Notes under the pieces: generated by a model
Told to the model about the DNA's origin: nothing
Databases searched by the model: none
Seen by the model: the letters and a program-made list of their open reading frames with translations, nothing else
DNA from: an uncultured Prevotellaceae bacterium
Lineage (GTDB): Bacteria; Bacteroidota; Bacteroidia; Bacteroidales; Bacteroidaceae
Length of the DNA stretch: 42,428 bases
Assembly: GCA_946404865.1 (NCBI GenBank)
Contig: CAMJFC010000020.1
Span: forward strand, 1-42,428
Direction of reading: 5' to 3'
Made by a program: the position numbers and the translations under genes
Part shown: one piece after another, positions 8,148-16,811 of the stretch
Layout of the letters: each line of letters starts with the position of its first letter
Numbering within the stretch: the stretch's first letter is position 1

Positions 8148-10724
8148 TTAAATCTCTTCCAGCTGATTAACGGAGATCCACCCTTCGCGTCCGTCTTCCA
8201 GTTTCACAGCCACCCATCCTTTAACCGACTTATCGGTAATGCCCACTTTGGACCCTTCATGCAAGACGAACGCAGCAGCGCCCGAATCGTCAGGAGTGCG
8301 TTTCACATTGACCGTAGCCGCCGTAATGATAGCCGCCGAGCGGTTTTCCAGATTTTTCTTTTGATGGTAGGCGAACACATTGGCCAGAATAAAGAACACC
8401 AGGCACAACATCGACGCATAGAAACAACCCCTTCGCACCAGAGATTTATCGCTGAAGATGAAGATCAAGATGAGAACGAGTGCCAGTATAAAAGCCGCCA
8501 CAGCCGCATAAGCCCATCCGTCAACACTGGCCATATTGACCAAAGAGTTATAGCCCGTGACAAAAAACATTTCCGACTCTGGAGTAATCTTGTCGATGGT
8601 TTTCGAGCGTGCCAGTTGCAAGTTGGCCCGGATGTCTTTGTCAGCAGGAGCGAGCATAATCGCCCTTTCGTAGTTGATAATGGCCCTTGTGATGTTCTCG
8701 GTGCGATAGTAAGCGTTGCCAAGGTTATAATAGATATCAGCACTCACTCCATCCTTGAGCAACTCCTCATAATCAGATATAGCCTGTTGGTAATTCCCTT
8801 TTTTATAAGCGTTGTCGGCATCGTCTTTCGTCACCGCCCCTGCCATAGCAGGTATGAGCAGCGCCATCAGGATAAAAAGATTGGCGGAAACGTGTCTGTG
8901 TCCCTTACCGGTTTTGATGTCTCCTTCGATTTTTGTAATCGCATTCATAGCCGCTGTAAATGTAGTATTCATATTACCTGCCGGGTCACCGGGCGCATAG
9001 CGTTCAAACTCGCAAACATCGAGCGCTTCAATCAGTTGAGCCACGGTTGTCTCTTCCACATTGACGGTAGCCAACCTTGCCGCCACATTATCACGTGACA
9101 GTTGTTCGACAGGCATATTCAGTTTGTCGCCCACATAACCCCATATTGCTCGCAGCACCTCGTCATAGAACAAATCGTTCTTACCTTCTTGCATGAGTTT
9201 CTCAGCCTTGCGTAACCTCTTTTTGGCCACTTTGTTGGCTTTCTTTCCCTTCATTTTCACAACATTGGCATTGTCGATAGCCCGTTTACGGAACAGGAAG
9301 AGCAAGAGGAGGAACAACACCAAAGGAACAGCCAACCAGATAAAATAGGCTTTTGACGAGAAGAAGAACTCCTTGTCGGAAATAAGATCTGTGTCACCAC
9401 TCTTGATGGGTCGGATATCATTTTCGTCGGCCTCCATCTCCGACTCATCCGCCTCGTCGTCCTCGTTTTCGCCGGGAGCGACAGACAGCGTCAACGGTTG
9501 CGTCTTCACTGTCTTGTAATCATTGGCAGACGTATCGTAATAGGTCAACTGAACCGGAGGAATGGTGTAATCACCCTGGTGGTTGGGGATAATTAGATAA
9601 TCATAAATCATGTTGCCCTCCACACCATTCGCGGTGAGATTGGTTTTGTCGGTCACCTTGGGGTCATATTTATCAAAATCTTTCGGCAGTTCAAGTTCCG
9701 GCTGCTTGATGAGTTTCAAATTGCCCGTTCCACCGACAACAACCCTGACATTGACGGGAGAGCCCGCACTCACCTCCGTCTTATCGAGTTGAGCCGAGAT
9801 ATTGAACCGTCCGACACCGCCCGAGAATTGAGCCGGCTTATTCGGCAGAGGTTCCACATGGATTTTGATGCCGGGAGCTTCGACTTCCCTTTTTTCCTCA
9901 ATATATCCAGAGCCACCATTTAAGAAAGCCTCGAAGGGATCCACGTTTCTGTTTTCATGAACGACAACCCCTTTGAATGTGATGGGCGGAATCTCCAAGT
10001 CGCCCGTCATCTGCGGATACATCACATATTGGCTCCATGTGACACAGTGATAGTTTCTGCCGTCCAAGGATTCGGTGTGGAAGGTTTTCTGTCGTGGCAA
10101 ATCCACCTCTTGCGTATGGAATCCGTTCAACTCCGGCATTTTTCCATCCAGTTCTATCAGATTGACCGTCGTATAAACTTTATAGGTCAAGAGCACAGGT
10201 TCTTGTTCATGAACGGTAGTCTTATTCGCACTTACTTTGATAAACAGTTCCCTCCCGCCCGACACTGGTGACATATTGCGTGTTCTGGGCGTATTGTCAT
10301 CATCTTGATGGAAGCGTGTGCCTTGATTGTTTTGGGAATGAGAGCCACCCGTAACCGTCACTTTCACTGCATCGGAAGATAATTTCTTCCCCCCTACATT
10401 GATGTGCGCGGCGGGGATGGTGAAAGTGCCCGTTTTATTGGCTTGCAGCATAAAGGTATAGGTAATGGACGCAGAACTGGTGGCATGTCCATTGACGATG
10501 CTGTAGCTCTGTTGTTGTGAAACACTCGGCCCGTAAACGACATCGAAGGCATCGGGAATGTTACCCAACTGCAGGTTGTCGTTCACATCCACCGTGTTAA
10601 GTGAATATTCGAGCCTGAATGTCTCTCCCACGGTCACACCGGCCGGTGCATGCACAGCGATGTGCTGCGCATAAGTGAGGAAAGTCATAACCAGGAACAG
10701 CCCTGTGCTTAAAATTCTTTTCAT
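8148..10724 (-). CDS. BatD-BatE fusion protein (aerotolerance operon)
   Basis: An 858-residue protein joining two Bat proteins usually described separately. Residues 1-20 are a signal peptide (KRILSTGLFLVMTFLTYAQ). BatD beta-sandwich domains follow to about 455, an acidic linker, and a membrane helix at about 460-478 with a cytoplasmic helical segment to about 605. Then comes a second hydrophobic segment (about 613-629), tetratricopeptide repeats (about 634-707), two membrane helices (about 738-757 and 769-785) and an SH3-like domain (about 795-858), which together are BatE. Numbering is from the ATG at 10724; the frame is open 43 codons further but that extension overlaps the batBC end and hides the signal peptide. 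No in-frame ATG exists at the junction, so BatE has no start of its own. The Bat complex is linked to oxygen tolerance in Bacteroides; its mechanism is not established. Confidence 0.85.
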   Translation of the reverse strand: MKRILSTGLFLVMTFLTYAQHIAVHAPAGVTVGETFRLEYSLNTVDVNDNLQLGNIPDAFDVVYGPSVSQQQSYSIVNGHATSSASITYTFMLQANKTGTFTIPAAHINVGGKKLSSDAVKVTVTGGSHSQNNQGTRFHQDDDNTPRTRNMSPVSGGRELFIKVSANKTTVHEQEPVLLTYKVYTTVNLIELDGKMPELNGFHTQEVDLPRQKTFHTESLDGRNYHCVTWSQYVMYPQMTGDLEIPPITFKGVVVHENRNVDPFEAFLNGGSGYIEEKREVEAPGIKIHVEPLPNKPAQFSGGVGRFNISAQLDKTEVSAGSPVNVRVVVGGTGNLKLIKQPELELPKDFDKYDPKVTDKTNLTANGVEGNMIYDYLIIPNHQGDYTIPPVQLTYYDTSANDYKTVKTQPLTLSVAPGENEDDEADESEMEADENDIRPIKSGDTDLISDKEFFFSSKAYFIWLAVPLVLFLLLLFLFRKRAIDNANVVKMKGKKANKVAKKRLRKAEKLMQEGKNDLFYDEVLRAIWGYVGDKLNMPVEQLSRDNVAARLATVNVEETTVAQLIEALDVCEFERYAPGDPAGNMNTTFTAAMNAITKIEGDIKTGKGHRHVSANLFILMALLIPAMAGAVTKDDADNAYKKGNYQQAISDYEELLKDGVSADIYYNLGNAYYRTENITRAIINYERAIMLAPADKDIRANLQLARSKTIDKITPESEMFFVTGYNSLVNMASVDGWAYAAVAAFILALVLILIFIFSDKSLVRRGCFYASMLCLVFFILANVFAYHQKKNLENRSAAIITAATVNVKRTPDDSGAAAFVLHEGSKVGITDKSVKGWVAVKLEDGREGWISVNQLEEI

Positions 10725-10746
10725 ATTGTTTTCGTGGTTATGTTCA

Positions 10747-12588
10747 TTACCAATTTTTCTGCAACCGCTTGCCCGGCATACGAGCGCCCTTTTGCAATTT
10801 CTGTTGCGTATTCTTTTCTGCCTGTTCAGCGGCATTGAGCAGTTGTTCAGCATTCTCCTTACTCATCTGCCCTTCATTAGGTTGTGCATTTTGAGCCGGG
10901 TTCTGCTGATGTTGGTTCTTATTTTGATCTTCTTGTTGTTGCTGATTTTGTTGTTGGTCTTGTTGTTGTTTTTGCTGCTGGTCTTGTTGCTTCTGATCCT
11001 TTTGGTCTTGATCTTGTTTATCTTGATCTTGGTTTTGTTTGTCTTGATTTTGCTGATTCTGGTTCTGTTGGTCCTGGTTCTGCTGATTTTGATCTTTTTG
11101 GTCTTGATTATTCTGGTCTTGTTTCTTTTGTTGTTGTTCCTTCAGCAGTTTTTGACACAACGCGAGATTATATCTCACCTCGTCATCATCAGGATTGTTG
11201 CGCAACGACTCTTTATAAGCATCGATAGCAGGAGCATATTGTTCGCAAGCCTGATAGATCCATCCGATGTTCCTATATGCCTGTGCTTTACGGATAGGAT
11301 TTTGCTGTAAGTCGGCAGCCTGTCGGAATGCTTGAACCGTAGAGTCCACCTGTTGTTTTTGGTTGTCGTTCGATTTGTCAGCGATGAGGTCTTGCATCAT
11401 CGAGCACGCCAGGTCGTATTTCGCCACCGCATTGGTGTCATTGGCCGACACCGCTTTTTGGTAGTTCAACTTCGCGTCGGAATAGACGGAATCCCGATAG
11501 GCCTGGTTGCCCGTGCGTATATACTTACGGTCGGGCTGAACCCCGGAACAGGATGCCATGACGAGCGTAAACATCACCATGAGATGTAACCATTTCATTG
11601 ATTTTCCCTTTCTTTCCAAGATAACGATTTCGAGGATGAGCAGGATGATGACAATGATGCCAAAGGCTTGGAACTGCTCATTGTATTCATTGAAATTACT
11701 GATAGTCACCTCGCCCTTTTGCAGTTTTGCTATTTCATCGTCAAGTTGATTCATCGCCGAAGAAGTGTTATCCACGTGAATGTATCTGCCACCTCCTGCA
11801 TCGGCAATCTCCTTGCACATGTCCTCATTGAGTTTGGTTATCACCGTCTCTCCAGCCTGGTCGGTCATGTATCCTCCGCCAGCCACAGGTATGGGCGCCC
11901 CTTTCGCAGAACCGATGCCCAAGACATAGACCACGATGCCTTTGTCCCGCACCTCCTTGGCAGCCTCCACAGCGCCACCCTCATGGTTTTCACCATCAGT
12001 GATGATAAATATAGCCTTCCCCGTCTGTTCGTCGGGCGAGAAACTGTTGGCCGAGATTTTAATAGCAGAAGCGATATCGGTGCCTTGCGACATCATCATC
12101 GCCGGTGAAATACCTTGCAGGTACATTTTAGCCGATACGAAGTCGCTTGTGATGGGCAGTTGCACGAAGACATCGCCCGCAAAGACCACCAGTCCTACTT
12201 TGTCCTCCTCGAAATGGTTGATCATGTTTTCTACGAGCAATTTGCTTTTATCCAATCTGGAAGGAGCCACATCTTGTGCAAGCATCGAGTTACTGATGTC
12301 CATGGCCACGATAGCTTCGATACCTTGTCTCTTCTCCGTGTTGGACTTCATGCCCATCTGTGGGCGTGCCAACATGATGATAAGCAGTGCCAACGCCGTG
12401 AGCAGCAGCCAAAATTTGACTGCTGGTCTGACAGCCGACACGTTCTCCATCATCTCTTTGATCAACGTCTGGTCACCGAACTTCTTCAGTTGGCGTTGTT
12501 TGCGTTTGACTGCCACAAAACGTATGAGCCACACCACAGGAATGATGAGCAGCAGCCACAAATATATCGGATCTTGAAATCTAATCAT
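10747..12588 (-). CDS. BatB-BatC fusion protein: von Willebrand A domain plus TPR lipoprotein-like half
   Basis: A 613-residue protein. Residues 1-330 are BatB: membrane helices at about 8-27 and 57-73, a von Willebrand factor A domain with a MIDAS motif D97-x-S99-x-S101, and a helix at about 309-325. Residues 331-613 are BatC: a lipoprotein-like signal (Met331 to Cys347 in VMASC), tetratricopeptide repeats (about 355-480) and a tail made almost only of Gln, Asn, Asp and Lys (about 484-563). The two halves are in one frame with no stop between them. Met331 (ATG at 11596-11598) could be a second start giving a free BatC lipoprotein; the alternative is one polypeptide with a membrane hairpin at the junction. 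The gene sits 32 bases after batA and 22 before batDE. Confidence 0.87.
   Translation of the reverse strand: MIRFQDPIYLWLLLIIPVVWLIRFVAVKRKQRQLKKFGDQTLIKEMMENVSAVRPAVKFWLLLTALALLIIMLARPQMGMKSNTEKRQGIEAIVAMDISNSMLAQDVAPSRLDKSKLLVENMINHFEEDKVGLVVFAGDVFVQLPITSDFVSAKMYLQGISPAMMMSQGTDIASAIKISANSFSPDEQTGKAIFIITDGENHEGGAVEAAKEVRDKGIVVYVLGIGSAKGAPIPVAGGGYMTDQAGETVITKLNEDMCKEIADAGGGRYIHVDNTSSAMNQLDDEIAKLQKGEVTISNFNEYNEQFQAFGIIVIILLILEIVILERKGKSMKWLHLMVMFTLVMASCSGVQPDRKYIRTGNQAYRDSVYSDAKLNYQKAVSANDTNAVAKYDLACSMMQDLIADKSNDNQKQQVDSTVQAFRQAADLQQNPIRKAQAYRNIGWIYQACEQYAPAIDAYKESLRNNPDDDEVRYNLALCQKLLKEQQQKKQDQNNQDQKDQNQQNQDQQNQNQQNQDKQNQDQDKQDQDQKDQKQQDQQQKQQQDQQQNQQQQEDQNKNQHQQNPAQNAQPNEGQMSKENAEQLLNAAEQAEKNTQQKLQKGARMPGKRLQKNW
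10900..11139 (-). repeat. Low-complexity Gln/Asn/Asp/Lys-coding tract in batC
   Basis: About 80 codons (residues 484-563 of the BatBC protein) are dominated by CAA/CAG, AAC/AAT, GAC/GAT and AAA/AAG. The short units QNQ, QDQ and DQK recur irregularly, so it is a degenerate microsatellite-like coding repeat. Length variation between strains would be expected. On the opposite strand it reads as a leucine-rich open frame, which is an artefact. Confidence 0.85.
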
Positions 12589-12620
12589 TGTCTAATAACT
12601 TGAAGTGACATCACCGTGGA

Positions 12621-13628
12621 TTATGGGATTCTGCGCAGGATAGTATTGCGCAGTAAAATCTCTAACAGCAGCGACAAGATGGCCACCCACACAAAGGGTT
12701 GGTAATCGTCGTAGCGTATGGTGAATGTCGATTCCTTGAATTTTGTTTTCTCTAACTGGTCGATATCTTGATAGATACGTTTCAGTTCCGCATTGTTAGT
12801 AGCCCGGTAGAAACTGCCATTGGTGGTTTGGGCGATTTCCTTCAGTGTCTTTTCATCCATCGTGCCGGTTACGGGCTGATTGTATGACTGCATCGTTCCT
12901 CCCACCATCACCTGGTTGGTAAAGAACTTCATGTCGGTGCCGACGCAAATGGTATAGACTCTGACACCCATCTGTTTAGCTATTTCTGCGGCGGTGAGCG
13001 GAGATATCTCTCCCCGGTTATTGCTGCCATCGGTGAGCAGGATGACGATTTTGCTTTTCGCCTTGCTGTCTTTGAGTCTGTTGACCGCGTTGGCCAATCC
13101 CATTCCAATAGCCGTACCGTCCTCAATTACACCCCTTGCGGCGATATCGGTCCGCAAGTCATGCAGTTGGTTGAGCAGTGTAGCATGGTCGGTGGTCATG
13201 GGGCATTTCGTAAATGCCTCTCCCGCGAACACCGTCAGTCCAATGTTATCATCGGGTCTGCCAGCGATAAACTCCGCCGCCACGCTTTTCGCCGCCTCCA
13301 ATCGGTTCGGTCGCAGGTCGTAGAGTTCCATACTGGTTGACACATCCATGGCCAGCATGATGTCGATGCCCTCCACCGTGCGTGTCCCCTTCGCATCATG
13401 CGTCTGAGGACGAGCCATGACGAGCACCAACATGGTGAAAGTGAGGATGCGCAAGATCATGGGGAGGTGAACGAGCCTTGTCCTCCAGCTTTTAGCCACG
13501 AATTGATATGCGTATGTATCACTCATGCGCATGGTCGGTTCTGCTTTCTTTCTCCAGAGGAAATACCACAGGATATAGGGTATGACCAAGAGCAGCAGCA
13601 ACAGATATCCTTTATTTGCAAATTCCAT
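12621..13628 (-). CDS. batA: BatA: von Willebrand factor A membrane protein
   Basis: A 335-residue inner-membrane protein with two N-terminal helices (about 7-24 and 54-72), a von Willebrand A domain and a C-terminal helix (about 312-330). The MIDAS metal site is D95-x-S97-x-S99 (AMDVSTS), with a later VILLTDGSNN block that supplies another metal ligand. Family members face the periplasm and bind divalent metal. It is the first of the von Willebrand genes of the operon, 12 bases after the 355-residue membrane protein gene and 32 before batBC. The symbol is given by position and similarity to the Bacteroides bat operon. Confidence 0.88.
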   Translation of the reverse strand: MEFANKGYLLLLLLVIPYILWYFLWRKKAEPTMRMSDTYAYQFVAKSWRTRLVHLPMILRILTFTMLVLVMARPQTHDAKGTRTVEGIDIMLAMDVSTSMELYDLRPNRLEAAKSVAAEFIAGRPDDNIGLTVFAGEAFTKCPMTTDHATLLNQLHDLRTDIAARGVIEDGTAIGMGLANAVNRLKDSKAKSKIVILLTDGSNNRGEISPLTAAEIAKQMGVRVYTICVGTDMKFFTNQVMVGGTMQSYNQPVTGTMDEKTLKEIAQTTNGSFYRATNNAELKRIYQDIDQLEKTKFKESTFTIRYDDYQPFVWVAILSLLLEILLRNTILRRIP

Positions 13629-13640
13629 GATTTCAATACA

Positions 13641-14708
13641 TTAACCGAACAACTCAACCAATTGCCAGACGATATATGCCAGTACGCCCACGATGGCCAG
13701 GGCAGCCACCCAGATGACGACAAGGAGGATATTGCGAGCCTTTTGCGAACGTTTCTGCACATCCGTCAGTTGCGGTTGCACTTTCTCCACCGTTTCCGTC
13801 TCATCCTTCTTTGTCTGGTTGATGAAAGCCACGGCGTTGGCCAGGTTGCGGTCGTTTTCGTCAATCATCGCCGAGAACTTAGCGAACTTCACCATGTCGG
13901 CGGTTTCAAACAACTCTTTCAGTTCTTCCACCTTGCTTTGGTCTTCCTCCTGTTGCAGTTTTGCGACGATTTCGGGCGTTGTCATCTCCAATGCATTGAA
14001 TCCGAACCGTTCAGCAAGGTATTTTCTCAGGGCATCGGTCAGTCGGGTGTAATATGCCTTCTGGTCCTCAGCCATCGTCATCTGCTCCGACTTGATTTTC
14101 TCAATCTCTTTCAGTGCGCGCTGATGCGGCGGTGTCCGTTTGATGAACATGATGCGCGAGAAAACGGGTTTATTGTCATGCAACCTGACCACCAGATAAA
14201 AGAGGAACGGCAGGAGCAAGAGCAATAGCAGGGAGCACCAGACGATGTACTTGTAGTCGCTCCACTGATAGGGATTGTCTTGCACATCAGCGGGTCCGCA
14301 GAACTGTTCAGGGTGTGCCGTGTCAACAGGCACGGTGAGTACATTCAGTGCCAGTTCTTTGGTTTGGTACGCTTTGTCGTCAACCATGACCGAGAGCGGT
14401 GGCAACAGATAGACCGTATCCTCAAATGCCGTCAGGGTATATTCTCTTTTCAGTTCAAGGCGTTCGGTATTTGACACCGTGTCGGTATTCGACATCCGAA
14501 GCACCTCCACGCCCGGCATCAGCATTTGCCTTGGTTGAAATTCTGGCATGACAACCCGCTGTCCGGTCTCGGCCGAGACCGTCAGCAACAGTTTCACCTG
14601 TTGTCCGATGAGCATCTGCACATCAGATATCTCGGCTTTGACCGTCACGTGGGCCATTGCCGAAATAGTAAGTGAACATACAGCCAGAACAAGTATGAGT
14701 CGTTTCAT
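13641..14708 (-). CDS. Bat-operon membrane protein with periplasmic beta domain and cytoplasmic helical domain
   Basis: A 355-residue protein commonly found between DUF58 and BatA in Bacteroidetes; I know no settled name for it. The N-terminus is a signal peptide (about 1-19, ending SAMA). A beta-rich periplasmic domain follows (about 20-160), then a strongly hydrophobic helix (about 172-190), a charged, helical cytoplasmic part (about 200-320, including TDALRKYLAERFGFNALEMT) and a second helix at the C-terminus (about 330-352). The layout is like that of DUF4381-type partners of MoxR and von Willebrand systems. It is co-transcribed with moxR and the bat genes (17 bases after the DUF58 gene, 12 before batA). 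Function is unknown; a link between outside and inside parts of the Bat complex is inference. Confidence 0.75.
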   Translation of the reverse strand: MKRLILVLAVCSLTISAMAHVTVKAEISDVQMLIGQQVKLLLTVSAETGQRVVMPEFQPRQMLMPGVEVLRMSNTDTVSNTERLELKREYTLTAFEDTVYLLPPLSVMVDDKAYQTKELALNVLTVPVDTAHPEQFCGPADVQDNPYQWSDYKYIVWCSLLLLLLLPFLFYLVVRLHDNKPVFSRIMFIKRTPPHQRALKEIEKIKSEQMTMAEDQKAYYTRLTDALRKYLAERFGFNALEMTTPEIVAKLQQEEDQSKVEELKELFETADMVKFAKFSAMIDENDRNLANAVAFINQTKKDETETVEKVQPQLTDVQKRSQKARNILLVVIWVAALAIVGVLAYIVWQLVELFG

Positions 14709-14725
14709 GATTTATATTCTTTTGA

Positions 14726-15595
14726 TTATGCTCGTTTATCGAACAACATCATGAGTTTTTTTACATAGTCTTCGGATGTAGAGACAGAAACGTGGTCCAC
14801 GTTGCAACGGGTAAACGTATGCCTGAGTTCGTTCTGTCGTTGCATCCAATAGGCAGTGTGCGCGCGTCGTAATTTTTTGCTTGAGGTGTCAATCAGCATT
14901 TCATGTCCGGTCTCAGCGTCGCGCACCTTCAACAGCCCTATGTCGGGCAGTTCCTTGGCGCTGAGGTCATATACCTGTATCGCCACCACATCGTGTTTGC
15001 GATTGGAAATGTCGAGGACATCATCGAAGGCAGAACGGGTATAGAAGTCGCTCAGCAGGAAAGCCGTGCACCGACGTTTCATCACCTTGGTCAGAAACTC
15101 GATAGCCATGCCCACATCGGTCTTGTAACTCTCGGGGTGGAAATCGAGCATCTCGCGAATGATATAGAGGATATGCTTTCTTCCCTTTTTGGGTGGGATA
15201 TATTTCTCTATTTTGTCAGAGAAGAAGATAACCCCGATTTTATCATTGTTCTGAATGGCGCTAAAAGCCAGCGTCGCCGCTATTTCGGTCGTCATATCGC
15301 GTTTGGTCTGTCTGACCGTGCCATAATTGAGAGAGCCGCTGACATCGACCAACAACATGACCGTCAGTTCACGCTCTTCTTCAAACACCTTGACGTATGG
15401 CCGGTGAAAACGCGCCGTCACATTCCAGTCGATGTCGCGCACATCGTCACCGAACTGATATTCCCTCACTTCAGAAAACGCCATACCCCGCCCTTTGAAA
15501 GCCGAATGATACTGTCCAGCAAAGATATTTCGACTCAGACCCCGGGTCTTAATCTCAATCTTCCTTACTTTTTTCAATATTTCTGAAGTCTCCAT
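14726..15595 (-). CDS. DUF58 domain protein of the MoxR-Bat operon
   Basis: A 289-residue cytoplasmic protein. The DUF58 signature is seen in FKGRGMAFSEVREYQFGDDVRDIDW (split here: about residues 34-60, key residues R, E, Y, G, D, D-I-D-W), followed by a von Willebrand-like fold with LLVDVSGSL as a degenerate MIDAS motif. DUF58 proteins are almost always encoded next to MoxR ATPases and are thought to be their substrates or partners. The gene lies 47 bases after moxR and 17 before the next membrane protein gene. No membrane helices are visible. The ATG at 15595 gives the usual start of the family (METSEILKKVRKIEI). Confidence 0.9.
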   Translation of the reverse strand: METSEILKKVRKIEIKTRGLSRNIFAGQYHSAFKGRGMAFSEVREYQFGDDVRDIDWNVTARFHRPYVKVFEEERELTVMLLVDVSGSLNYGTVRQTKRDMTTEIAATLAFSAIQNNDKIGVIFFSDKIEKYIPPKKGRKHILYIIREMLDFHPESYKTDVGMAIEFLTKVMKRRCTAFLLSDFYTRSAFDDVLDISNRKHDVVAIQVYDLSAKELPDIGLLKVRDAETGHEMLIDTSSKKLRRAHTAYWMQRQNELRHTFTRCNVDHVSVSTSEDYVKKLMMLFDKRA

Positions 15596-15642
15596 AGCGT
15601 TTTTTCGTATTTAGTGTATATGACGTATATCACGAGGGCACC

Positions 15643-16638
15643 TTAAGGCACCTCCACCTTGTTGATGATCTGACTGACGATTTGCTCGCTGGTCACATTA
15701 CCCGCCTCGGCCTCGTACGACAAGCCGATGCGGTGACGGAGCACATCGTGTGCCACCGCGCGGACATCCTCGGGCACAACGTATCCGCGGCGTTTGATAA
15801 ACGCGTATGCACGCGCAGCCTTAGCGAGGTTGATACTGGCACGGGGTGAGCCACCGAAGGTAATCATATCTTTGAGCTCGTTCAACCCGTAGCGCTCGGG
15901 GTAGCGGGTTGCAAAGACGAGGTCGGCGATGTATTGTTCGATTTTTTCGTCAATATAGACCTGACGCACCACGACTCGTGCATTCATAATCTCCTGTGCG
16001 GTCGTCACAGGTCTGACCGTAGGCAGACTGCCCTGCAGGTTTTCACGGATGATGAGTTTCTCCTCTTGCAGCGTAGGATAATCGATGAGCACCTTGAGCA
16101 TGAAACGGTCCACCTGTGCTTCCGGCAGCGGGTAGGTGCCCTCCTGTTCTACGGGGTTCTGTGTGGCCATCACCAGGAACGGCTCAGGCAAATCGAAGGT
16201 TGTATCGCCGATGGTCACCTGATGCTCTTGCATCGCTTCGAGCAATGCGCTCTGCACCTTAGCCGGTGCGCGGTTGATTTCATCAGCCAGGACGAAGTTG
16301 GCAAACACAGGACCTTTCTTGACTTGGAATTTCTCATCCTTTTGCGAATAAATCATCGTACCGATGACATCGGCAGGGAGAAGGTCGGGTGTAAACTGTA
16401 TTCTGCTATATTTGGAGTCGATGAGCTGGGCCAGCGTTTTGATGGCTAATGTCTTTGCCAATCCCGGCACACCCTCGAGCAGGATATGCCCGTCGCTGAG
16501 CAATCCTATCAGCAAGGAATCAATCAGATGTTTTTGACCGACGATGACACGGTCCATGCCCATCGTCAGATTGGTTAGAAATGCACTCTGTTCCTCGATT
16601 TTGAGGTTGAGTTCGCGGATATCAATAGCTTCTGCCAT
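15643..16638 (-). CDS. MoxR family AAA+ ATPase
   Basis: A 331-residue AAA+ ATPase of the MoxR class, a chaperone-like ATPase thought to act on von Willebrand proteins. The Walker A motif is GVPGLAKT (about 56-63) and Walker B is VLADEINRAP; the sensor block MATQNPVEQEGTYPLPEAQ is also typical. It is the first gene of the minus-strand operon that continues through DUF58, batA, batBC, batDE, PAP2 and queA. A TAnnTTTG element lies about 55 bases upstream, and a terminator for the preceding cinA gene lies beyond that, so transcription of the operon starts here. Family and operon placement are solid; the exact client is inferred. Confidence 0.93.
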   Translation of the reverse strand: MAEAIDIRELNLKIEEQSAFLTNLTMGMDRVIVGQKHLIDSLLIGLLSDGHILLEGVPGLAKTLAIKTLAQLIDSKYSRIQFTPDLLPADVIGTMIYSQKDEKFQVKKGPVFANFVLADEINRAPAKVQSALLEAMQEHQVTIGDTTFDLPEPFLVMATQNPVEQEGTYPLPEAQVDRFMLKVLIDYPTLQEEKLIIRENLQGSLPTVRPVTTAQEIMNARVVVRQVYIDEKIEQYIADLVFATRYPERYGLNELKDMITFGGSPRASINLAKAARAYAFIKRRGYVVPEDVRAVAHDVLRHRIGLSYEAEAGNVTSEQIVSQIINKVEVP

Positions 16639-16691
16639 GTTGATAATTGTTTATAAAATGATTTTTATGTCCTTTTCTGTAAATTTGAACG

Positions 16692-16699
16692 CAAAATTA
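16692..16699 (-). promoter_or_regulatory. Putative -7 element of the moxR-bat operon
   Basis: TAATTTTG matches TAnnTTTG. At the expected -33 distance there is only TTCG (16720-16723), one base off TTTG. Transcription would start near 16685 and give a leader of about 47 nt before the moxR ATG. Confidence 0.5.
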
Positions 16700-16743
16700 C
16701 AATTTTCGCAAGACCTCAGCGAAAAAATGTGACTAAATAATAT

Positions 16744-16781
16744 TAAAAAAGATTCCTAAAATATAAGTTTTAAGAATCTTT
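16744..16781 (-). terminator. Intrinsic terminator after cinA
   Basis: AAAGATTC (16748-16755) pairs with GAATCTTT (16774-16781); after one mismatch TAAAA (16757-16761) pairs with TTTTA (16768-16772), leaving a 6-base loop. On the minus strand the stem is followed by a run of T, as needed to end the cinA transcript 31 bases after its stop codon. It separates the tsaD-cinA genes from the moxR operon. Confidence 0.72.
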
Positions 16782-16811
16782 TATAGAAAAACCGTGATTG
16801 TTGATGATTTT

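Noticed and set aside
8142..9098. A 318-residue plus-strand open frame opposite batDE.
   Set aside because: It is antisense to clearly conserved BatE and BatD sequence, with no recognisable domain.
10675..11310. A 211-residue open frame on the plus strand, extremely rich in leucine and valine, resembling a membrane protein.
   Set aside because: It is the antisense reading of the Gln/Asn/Asp/Lys repeat in batC; the minus-strand gene is clearly real.
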